The notes beneath the pieces are model-generated. The model did not search any database. It saw only the letters and a list, made by a program, of their open reading frames with translations, and was not told the DNA's origin. Below, in pieces: positions 1 to 5,596 of a DNA stretch of 7,866 bases; within the stretch, counting starts at the first letter, position 1, and the number at the start of each line of letters is the position of its first letter. The position numbers were made by a program, and so were the translations under genes. Source of the stretch: Alphaproteobacteria bacterium (GTDB lineage: Bacteria > Pseudomonadota > Alphaproteobacteria > UBA9219); contig JAQUPC010000098.1 in the NCBI GenBank assembly GCA_028716765.1, positions 1 to 7,866 on the forward strand, read 5' to 3'.

Positions 1-1279
1 CGAGTCCGGCGACGTCATGCCAAGAAACGTCTGGTATATCGCAGCGCACTTCGGCGGATGCCGAAGGCTCGATGTTTCTCAACGCGGAGATAAAGTCTTT
101 ATCCGTCAGTTTGGCGCCCTGTGCCAGGTGCGACGCCGTCGTTACAAGCTGAAAAAGATCCCTCGCCGTCGTTCCGGGCGTTCTTGCCGCCAATAGCGCA
201 AGATCGGCGGGTTCGGCCAACGGCATGTTTCGCGTGGCTAAAGTCAATATTTCCTGCCGTTCAAGGCGATTGGGAGCATCGACAGGCAACACAAGATCGA
301 AACAGGGACGATCCCTAAAGCGGCCGTCGAGCGGCCCTGAACCTATCCCGAACACCATAAGCTCGGGATGAGCCGGGACCTCCTCCAACAACCCCAAGAC
401 TTGCGAAAGAGCCGCGCGCGCAGCCACGTCCAAAAAGGCGGAGTCGCGTCCGGCCGGCGTCAAAACCTCCAGATGATCCAAAAGCAGGATCGCCGGGCCT
501 TTGCGCGCAAAATCCGTCAGGGAGACATGAGCTTCCCGGCTGTTTTGGGCGAGATGCATGTCGATCATCTGGTGCATGTCGAAGGTAAAAACGGGCATGC
601 CCATTTCGGAAGCGAGCCGCGTGACAAGCCGGACCTTGCCGCAACCGGACGGCCCCGTAAGCAGCACCGACCTTGCCGCATGCGCAAGACGCGTTTTAAG
701 CCGCGCCTGAGCCAACGATTGGCAGGTTCTGTAAACATCGCGTAACCCGCTCAGACCCGGCAGACCGTCGTTCTTTTTTGAAGCCGTAACCGTGAACCTT
801 GTTCCGCTGACGATTTGGACAAGCCCATCCGGCATGGTCGCAACGGCTTTGGCGAACAGCTGGTTGCGGTCAAGCGACGACACGCGAAGGCAATCTCCCG
901 CGGCGACGGGAAGTTCATGCCAGCAGACGCTAAGATGCCCTTCACGGGCTACCAAATGGAGCTGATCGAGATCGTCTTCCACTTCCAAGGTTACGCTTTC
1001 CGCGACAAGGGGTTTTGCCCGCTTGCCGGAAATCTGTATTTTGTTCCCCGGTTGAACGCCAAGGTTGCGTTGAAGCAAGGGGCTTACCGACGCAAGGCGC
1101 TGGTTGCGCTCGCCCATAAAGGCGGGAAAAACGCGGGCGTAACATGTCCGGGCTCCGGTCAGCGCCAGAATATCGCCCGGCAAAGCCACGAGAAAACGCA
1201 TATCCGCCGGATCGAGCCTGACGACTCCGTCTTCGGCTTCTGGCGATACGTGCAGCGTAAAATCGGTTTCGGTTGTCAT
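1..1279 (-). CDS. Cdc48/p97/VAT-like AAA+ ATPase with degenerate D1, C-terminus cut by window edge
   Basis: Translating the minus strand from ATG 1279 gives 426 codons open to the left edge. Residues 5-85 match the Cdc48 N-terminal double-psi barrel (VRLDPADM near 21-28, PGD near 36, then a LLQRNLGVQPGNKI block). A second N subdomain follows to about 160, then a D1 AAA module at about 175-400. The Walker A is GPSGCGKV (209-216): Lys215 is kept but the usual Thr/Ser is Val216. The Walker B ends LLLDH (265-269), so the catalytic Glu is His269. The sensor-1 Asn aligns with a Ser, and the two arginine-finger positions of p97 (R359, R362) align with Asp323 and Cys326. The last residues, DIPDVSWHDVAGL, match the D1-D2 junction of p97, so a D2 module should continue outside. 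The family unfolds or remodels proteins as a hexamer in the cytoplasm. I infer that D1 is structural or nucleotide-binding only and that D2 hydrolyses ATP. ATG 1306 is an alternative start; neither has a clear Shine-Dalgarno. I chose 1279 because the barrel begins just after it. Confidence 0.88.
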   Translation of the reverse strand, partial: MTTETDFTLHVSPEAEDGVVRLDPADMRFLVALPGDILALTGARTCYARVFPAFMGERNQRLASVSPLLQRNLGVQPGNKIQISGKRAKPLVAESVTLEVEDDLDQLHLVAREGHLSVCWHELPVAAGDCLRVSSLDRNQLFAKAVATMPDGLVQIVSGTRFTVTASKKNDGLPGLSGLRDVYRTCQSLAQARLKTRLAHAARSVLLTGPSGCGKVRLVTRLASEMGMPVFTFDMHQMIDMHLAQNSREAHVSLTDFARKGPAILLLDHLEVLTPAGRDSAFLDVAARAALSQVLGLLEEVPAHPELMVFGIGSGPLDGRFRDRPCFDLVLPVDAPNRLERQEILTLATRNMPLAEPADLALLAARTPGTTARDLFQLVTTASHLAQGAKLTDKDFISALRNIEPSASAEVRCDIPDVSWHDVAGL

Positions 1280-1384
1280 AGGCGGAACAAAGGAAAAGAA
1301 CGGCATCAGGACGACGCCAAGGGAGGGAAGCGATAAATAGCATATAATTTTCTTAACGGCGATAGCTTATGGCGGCCCCGGCTT

Positions 1385-1798
1385 TTAATCGGGGCAACAT
1401 TTGTTGCCGTTGACCATGACGCCGTCGCAACTTACCGAATGGCTTCCGGCCGGGCACTCGCAGGTCAGGGCATATTCATTATAATAAATCCGGCATTCGC
1501 CTCCCTGGTTTATATTCACGCCATTTTTTTCGCCCCCGCCTTTTATTGTGGCACAGACAAACTTAGTTCCGTCATATTGCAAAGCCTTGTTTTCGCCCAT
1601 GCAAGTCGGAGGGACGGCATAATGAGAAGGTGCCGTTGAATGTCCTGGCCTGCAGGCAATAAGAGCGGGGTTACAATATCCCTCACCGTCTTGCGCCACA
1701 GCCGATGGCGGCAGGTAACCCAAAACTACGGCCATAATCAAAAGTAAAAAATGACAGTTCATAACGATGCCCCGAAAACGAAACGTCACCTTACGCAT
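1385..1798 (-). CDS. Small exported cysteine-rich protein, unknown function
   Basis: The 137-residue product has a Sec-type signal: a basic stretch (RKVTFRFR), a hydrophobic core (FLLLIMAVVLGYL) and a likely cleavage after AVA at about residue 35. The mature part has 10 cysteines in about 100 residues, an even number that suits disulfide bonding in the periplasm or outside the cell. One stretch, TCMGENKALQYDGTKFVC, has the form C-x-x-G...L-x-(aromatic)-D-G-x-x-F-x-C that I associate with C-terminal modules of surface or pilus-tip proteins; this is resemblance, not a family assignment. ATG 1798 overlaps the end of the upstream gene by 13 bases and has no evident Shine-Dalgarno. ATG 1762 (MNCHFLLL...) follows a GGGG and also gives a signal peptide, but without the basic n-region. 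The overlap suggests cotranslation with the upstream exported protein. Confidence 0.72.
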   Translation of the reverse strand: MRKVTFRFRGIVMNCHFLLLIMAVVLGYLPPSAVAQDGEGYCNPALIACRPGHSTAPSHYAVPPTCMGENKALQYDGTKFVCATIKGGGEKNGVNINQGGECRIYYNEYALTCECPAGSHSVSCDGVMVNGNKCCPD

Positions 1799-2307
1799 CT
1801 GTAATTAATTGCAGGCATGCCATCATCGCAATATATGTCATGAAAATAATCGCCGGTAAGCTTTATTCTATATATATGAAAGTGGTTTGCCCCGTCCAAA
1901 AAGTAAGTTCTGGTCCACAAAATGTTACCGGTTGCGCCGGGAATGCCGGTGAACTTTGATAACTCGTCAAGCGAAGGCAGTCGCCAGCATCCGCCTCTTG
2001 CCCGGCACAACTGGGAAGCTACGGGAAACGTCACGGCAGACTGATCGACCGTATCTATTTCCGTCGGCACCGATGAACAGTCGGGCGACATTTTTTTCCA
2101 CGTGCATCCACTCGAGCAGTTCGTGGCAGAAGCATCTGGCGCATTGAGAACGCAGGCAACAAGGCTAGCGTGATCCACGGCCATTCCCGTCATCCCCAAA
2201 GTATTGCAGGATAGCCCCTCCATTTGGGTCGGCGGGATGCCCCATGCAAATGGCGGGCAAGCAAGGACGGCTAAAACAAAAACGGCTGGGACAAGACGAA
2301 TACGCAT
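1786..2307 (-). CDS. Exported DUF1566-like cysteine-rich protein
   Basis: The 173-residue product starts with a signal peptide (MRIRLVPAVFVLAVLAC). Cleavage could be by signal peptidase I after AWG (residue 23). VLAC at 14-17 also fits a loose lipobox, so a lipoprotein anchored at Cys17 is possible. The C-terminal half carries the marks of DUF1566/Lcl-C-type domains: GGCWRLPSLDEL at 105-116, a central ILWTRTYF segment at 129-136 and a terminal YRCVR. These domains occur in secreted or surface proteins, often adhesin- or pilus-associated; no catalytic role is known to me. The N-terminal half has a C-x(n)-A-x-D...C...C-x-W-K-K pattern. After the signal there are nine cysteines. The start is well supported by AAGGAG eight bases upstream. 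The stop overlaps the next gene's ATG. The gene begins 97 bases after the pseudokinase stop with no clear terminator between, so cotranscription with the kinase genes is possible but unproven. Confidence 0.82.
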   Translation of the reverse strand: MRIRLVPAVFVLAVLACPPFAWGIPPTQMEGLSCNTLGMTGMAVDHASLVACVLNAPDASATNCSSGCTWKKMSPDCSSVPTEIDTVDQSAVTFPVASQLCRARGGCWRLPSLDELSKFTGIPGATGNILWTRTYFLDGANHFHIYRIKLTGDYFHDIYCDDGMPAINYRCVR

Positions 2308-2315
2308 GATGGAAT

Positions 2316-2321
2316 CTCCTT
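2316..2321 (-). promoter_or_regulatory. Shine-Dalgarno site of the DUF1566-like gene
   Basis: On the minus strand this reads AAGGAG, eight bases before ATG 2307. It is the strongest ribosome-binding site in the window and fixes that start. The 83 bases upstream contain an A+T-rich patch (TAAATATAAA) that could hold a -10 element, but I see no convincing -35. Confidence 0.8.
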
Positions 2322-2404
2322 ATGGAAGGCATGATACTCCCGAGGTTTATATTTACTTGAAAAGACGATCACTGGAAAGGATTCGTCGGACTCATTCTGC
2401 TAAT

Positions 2405-5266
2405 TTACCTATAGCGGTCCCGTACCACGAACAAGGCCTGCCTGGCCGCGGCATAGGCGGCATCGAGCTGCTGAAGAATCGCCTGAGCGCGTTCTTCCTC
2501 ACCCTGCCCCGCCGCTTTTTCAAGAGCCGACATGAACCTTGCGAATCCCGACAAGCCGCAATCGGCGCTGTTGCTTTGCAGCGACTGAGCCAAACGCTCA
2601 ACAACGTCCAATTCCTGTCTCGCGCCGCACATCTTGAGAATTTCTATTTGTCTGGCGATGCTGTCCAGAGAAAGCTGGGTAACCCGGCGCATGGCATCAA
2701 TCCCGATACTGGTAACCATGCGCTGAACGACGGTCATATCGGCTTCCGATGCCGCAGCGACGAGCGCGTTTGCGGCTGCCTGAAGTTCCGAGGACGGCAT
2801 AGACGTATTCAACCAGGAACTGATCGTCCGCAAGAGCGTATCATACTCCAGCGGCCTGCATAAGAGATCGTTCATACCCGCGATCAGACACCGCTCGCGA
2901 TCGCCCGGCATGATGCGGGATGTCATGGCTATAATCGGCACTGTTGCGGCTCCGCCATCCTTGGCGCGCAATTTACGCGCTACTTCTAGGCCGTCCATAT
3001 CGGGCATGGAAATATTCATGAGAATAAGGTCGTAAGTCTGGGATTTGACAAAGCAAAAAGCCTCGGAACTCGTATCGGCGCTGTCATATTTATAGCCGGC
3101 CTGATCCAGATACGTGCTTACCAGCAGCCGGTTCTTTTTGTCGTCTTCCAACAGCAATAAGCGGAACTCTTCCGGGTTTTGCCGTGGAGCCAAAAGGGGG
3201 GCAACGGGGGTGCTTACTATCGGGGCGTCGCTTGGCACAATAACTTCCGGCTCCGCTTCAATCTTAAGAGGCACGACAAACCAGAATTTGCTTCCGGCTC
3301 CCGGTTTGCTTTCGACACCGATTTCTCCGCCCATGAGCGTAACAAGTCCACGCGCAATCGCTAGCCCAAGCCCAACGCCATGAAAACGATGCGCGGGCGA
3401 ATTCTCGATACGGCAAAAACCTTCGAACAGACGCTCCTGATCGGCCTCGCCAATTCCGATTCCGCTATCGATAACCTCAAACCGGAATAAGGATTCTTGC
3501 GGCGCGCTCCCCGTTTTTTGCGTATCGCGTGACACGGATATCCCGATAACGCCCTGATCGGTATACTTGATCGCGTTGGTGAGGAGATTCAAAATAATCT
3601 GTCTTATCAGGACAGGATCGCCTATCACCCGCTCCGGCAGATTCTCCAGCTCGGCCGTTTTGATTTCCAGGTTTTTGCACTCGGCAAGCGGCCCGACGAG
3701 CCCGGTGATTTGATCGATGAATTCCCTTAGCGCAAAAGGCTCGGGCTTAACCTCGGTTTTCCCGGCATCTGTTTTTGCGTAATCAAGGATATCGTGCAGG
3801 ACTTCCCGCATGGAAGCCCCTGTATTCATTGCCGCATTGAGCAGCCGATCCTGCCCTTGATCTAGCTGCGTTTCCCGCAATGAGCCAAGCGCGTCAAGAA
3901 CCTCATCGAGAGGAACGTCGATTTCCCGGCTCAAGGCAGCCAGAAAATCGGCTTTGATAGCGCGCGAACGATCAGGCTGCGCAACGGGTTGTTCTTCGGT
4001 CTGTTCTTTAGGCAGCTCCTTAGGACTTGCCTTAGGTTCTAATGTCAGTTCTTCCCTGATCTCTTCCTTAGGCTCAACCCTGATCTCCACCGGGATTTTT
4101 TGCCCGGGCTCTTCTTTAATATCTTCCTTAGGTTCTTCCCTGGGCTGTTCCTTCGGCTGCGCTTTTATCTCTTCCTTAATGTCTTCTTTCGGCAGCTCAT
4201 TACTCGAACGATGCGCTTCCCGGATTTGTTTTTGATCCGTTATGTCGCTGAAAACGAATACATAGTGGGCAAGCTTTCCGTCTTTGCCCGCAACCGGATT
4301 GATGTGCCATTCGCTCCAGAACGGCAAGCCGCTTTTCTTGTATATCAGGAGTTCAAACGTTAAGGGTTTTCCTTGCCGGACCGCTTCCTGAAACGCGGTA
4401 ACAGCGTCAGGGTCCGTATGAAGGCCGAACAAAACATCGGTTTTCTTTTCGTTCATCAATATCGGATCATAGCCCGTCAAACGGACAAAAGCCTTGTTGA
4501 CGAACGTCACGGGCTGCTCGGACTCCCGCATATTGATGACTATGATGCCTTCCTGCGTCGATTGAAGGGCGGACGCAAACAACGTGCTGTAATGCTCGAT
4601 GGCTTGCGTGTGCTTTAATGCGCGTTGTTCCCGCCTGACATTGCTGAACATAAATCCCAAAAGAAACGAGCTGCCAAGAAATATAAGAAAGAATAGCGCC
4701 AGTCGTTCTTTTTTCTCCCGCTCCAAACTCGAGAAAAAACTCGCGGCGTTTTTTTGGTGCGATTCCAGAACGGCGCTGAAAAAGCTGGCCGTATAATGAC
4801 TGGCCTTTAGCGCTAACTGTTTGATCTCTTCGTGTGCCTGATCCTGCAGAGGCCCCGGAGCGTTTAAGTAGTTTTCTGCCTGCCTGATCGCATCGAGCAA
4901 AAGACGTAAGGAATCGTAATTGTCGTCATAGAGAAGGGTCTTGTCAGGGATTTGCGCGTAATATTTCTCCAGTTCGTCCGCCCGCTGACGTAAGGCTTGA
5001 AATTTCTCCTTTAACGTCTCGAATTCCCCCGGCACAGAAGCGCCGGGCTTATAGGATTCGATCTCAATGTGAAAATCCTGCGCCGATTCTTCCAATCGGT
5101 GAATTAATTGCGGCGCTTTGTTGCCAAGCGAATCCCGAAGTTCCCGGACATTCCCCTCTGTACGCAATTCGATGACAAGAAAAAGGCTGACAACTGCAAT
5201 GAATAAAAGAACCGGATAATAAAAACGGGGGTGAGAAAGGGTGGATAGCAAGGGGACTCGTGACAT
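2405..5266 (-). CDS. Hybrid sensor histidine pseudokinase lacking all three phosphorelay residues
   Basis: The product has 953 residues. It has TM1 (about 15-34), an extracytoplasmic, largely helical region (35-187), TM2 (188-208), a LOV-like PAS domain (222-350), a Pro/Lys/Glu linker (354-432), a DHp domain (434-505), an HATPase domain (510-670), a receiver (700-815) and an Hpt domain (840-950). It aligns end to end with the upstream kinase, so function is read by comparison. The H-box is SREIDVP, with Arg447 in place of the phosphorylated His. The receiver has LILMNISMPDMDG, with Asn751 in place of the phosphoacceptor Asp, and Arg804 in place of the conserved Lys. The Hpt motif AHTLK has become AQSLQ, with Gln894 for His. 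In contrast the ATP site looks intact: N-box Asn560 and Asn564, DSGIGIG at 600-606, GVGLGLAI at 630-637. The receiver's acidic residues (707-709) and Thr782 also remain. The frame is uninterrupted. I infer a membrane pseudokinase that binds ATP or partners but cannot relay phosphate. A longer frame begins at TTG 5311; ATG 5266 is preferred because GGAG lies six bases upstream and TM1 follows directly. Confidence 0.93.
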   Translation of the reverse strand: MSRVPLLSTLSHPRFYYPVLLFIAVVSLFLVIELRTEGNVRELRDSLGNKAPQLIHRLEESAQDFHIEIESYKPGASVPGEFETLKEKFQALRQRADELEKYYAQIPDKTLLYDDNYDSLRLLLDAIRQAENYLNAPGPLQDQAHEEIKQLALKASHYTASFFSAVLESHQKNAASFFSSLEREKKERLALFFLIFLGSSFLLGFMFSNVRREQRALKHTQAIEHYSTLFASALQSTQEGIIVINMRESEQPVTFVNKAFVRLTGYDPILMNEKKTDVLFGLHTDPDAVTAFQEAVRQGKPLTFELLIYKKSGLPFWSEWHINPVAGKDGKLAHYVFVFSDITDQKQIREAHRSSNELPKEDIKEEIKAQPKEQPREEPKEDIKEEPGQKIPVEIRVEPKEEIREELTLEPKASPKELPKEQTEEQPVAQPDRSRAIKADFLAALSREIDVPLDEVLDALGSLRETQLDQGQDRLLNAAMNTGASMREVLHDILDYAKTDAGKTEVKPEPFALREFIDQITGLVGPLAECKNLEIKTAELENLPERVIGDPVLIRQIILNLLTNAIKYTDQGVIGISVSRDTQKTGSAPQESLFRFEVIDSGIGIGEADQERLFEGFCRIENSPAHRFHGVGLGLAIARGLVTLMGGEIGVESKPGAGSKFWFVVPLKIEAEPEVIVPSDAPIVSTPVAPLLAPRQNPEEFRLLLLEDDKKNRLLVSTYLDQAGYKYDSADTSSEAFCFVKSQTYDLILMNISMPDMDGLEVARKLRAKDGGAATVPIIAMTSRIMPGDRERCLIAGMNDLLCRPLEYDTLLRTISSWLNTSMPSSELQAAANALVAAASEADMTVVQRMVTSIGIDAMRRVTQLSLDSIARQIEILKMCGARQELDVVERLAQSLQSNSADCGLSGFARFMSALEKAAGQGEEERAQAILQQLDAAYAAARQALFVVRDRYR
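3971..4207 (-). repeat. Pro-Lys-Glu low-complexity repeat inside the pseudokinase gene
   Basis: This stretch encodes residues 354-432, a linker of imperfect PKE, KEE and EDIKEE units. PKEDIKEE occurs twice with a 20-residue period (359-366, 379-386), and KEEIREE follows at 400-406. In the DNA the heptamer CCTTAGG (CCT-AAG-G, Pro-Lys-Glu) occurs four times, at 4018, 4030, 4066 and 4126. The paralogous kinase has only about 17 residues here, shaped as a helix running into DHp. The repeats suggest expansion by slippage or unequal exchange after duplication. Confidence 0.8.
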
Positions 5267-5272
5267 GAAAAA

Positions 5273-5278
5273 CTCCAA
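5273..5278 (-). promoter_or_regulatory. Shine-Dalgarno site of the pseudokinase gene
   Basis: The minus strand reads TTGGAG, with GGAG ending six bases before ATG 5266. It decides in favour of this ATG over the in-frame TTG at 5311, which would put 15 extra residues before the N-terminus. Confidence 0.65.
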
Positions 5279-5340
5279 CCCCAACCTGAAAAACACATCA
5301 GGAGGCCCCAAGAAGCCTTCCGATGAATGCTATCGTGTTT

Positions 5341-5367
5341 CGCAGGAGAAAAAGCATTTCTCCTGCG
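5341..5367 (-). other. Perfect 11-bp hairpin in the pseudokinase leader
   Basis: CGCAGGAGAAA (5341-5351) and TTTCTCCTGCG (5357-5367) are exact reverse complements around a 5-base loop. On the minus strand no T-run follows, so it does not look like a standard intrinsic terminator. It sits about 75 bases upstream of ATG 5266. It may be an mRNA-stability or processing element, a regulatory leader structure or a protein-binding palindrome; the sequence alone does not choose. Confidence 0.55.
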
Positions 5368-5440
5368 CTATGTGTTTGGCAAGCGGGAAGGCAGGTATCG
5401 GCGTTTTACTGTGGCTGTATTTCCCTGAGTGCGGAAGTTT

Positions 5441-5469
5441 ATTGTTGTGGAACACGGGCTTCCGGTCAA
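5441..5469 (-). promoter_or_regulatory. Weak sigma-70-like promoter candidate for the pseudokinase gene
   Basis: On the minus strand, TTGACC (5469-5464, five of six to the -35 consensus) is followed after 17 bases by AACAAT (5446-5441, four of six to the -10 consensus). Transcription from it would give a leader of roughly 170 bases containing the hairpin. One such match could arise by chance. Confidence 0.3.
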
Positions 5470-5596
5470 GGCCAGTCTTTAGCTATCCAGAAAGCCGGGC
5501 GGGACTGTTGTCCGTCTGCCGTACTCGTTCGGGCGCTGCGCCGCCTATGTAGAATCACGGCTGGTTAAGGCTGGTTTTTTTGCGAACAAAGAATCA

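Larger units (their letters stand above)
5267..5596. other. Intergenic/leader region between the two kinase genes
   Basis: These 330 bases separate the stop of the intact kinase from the chosen start of the pseudokinase. Short frames on either strand here have no recognisable features and I do not call them. The region holds a perfect hairpin, a weak promoter candidate, a short direct repeat (GGCTGGTT twice, about 5559-5577) and, next to the start, a G-rich GGTTGGGGTTGGAG containing the Shine-Dalgarno. I see no clear Rho-independent terminator for the upstream kinase on the minus strand. Confidence 0.6.

Noticed and set aside
315..644. Minus-strand 109-codon frame over the AAA D1 region
   Set aside because: Shadow frame; the overlapping frame encodes Walker A, Walker B-like and second-region-of-homology segments in order.
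942..1343. Minus-strand frame of 133 codons starting MLFIASLPW
   Set aside because: It lies in another frame over the Cdc48 N-domain gene, is Arg-rich with no domain character, and the overlapping frame matches the Cdc48 N domain strongly.
1280..1369. In-frame hydrophobic extension (KKIICYLSLPSLGVVLMPFFSF) upstream of the Cdc48-like start, resembling a signal peptide
   Set aside because: No ATG, GTG or TTG opens it between the TAA at 1367-1369 and ATG 1306, and export would make no sense for a cytoplasmic Cdc48-type protein.
3954..4235. Plus-strand frame of 93 codons rich in Ser, Leu and Gly
   Set aside because: It is the antisense of the Pro-Lys-Glu repeat in the pseudokinase gene; its regularity comes from that repeat.
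5267..5311. TTG start at 5311 for the pseudokinase
   Set aside because: ATG 5266 has GGAG at proper spacing and leads directly into TM1; the extra 15 residues have no counterpart evidence.
5241..5568. Two plus-strand frames in the intergenic region
   Set aside because: No Shine-Dalgarno, no recognisable domain, cysteine- and arginine-scattered composition, and overlap with the pseudokinase leader.
5555..5581. GGCTGGTTAAGGCTGGTTTTTTT as a plus-strand terminator
   Set aside because: The T-run follows a direct repeat, not an inverted one, so no stem forms, and no plus-strand gene ends here.
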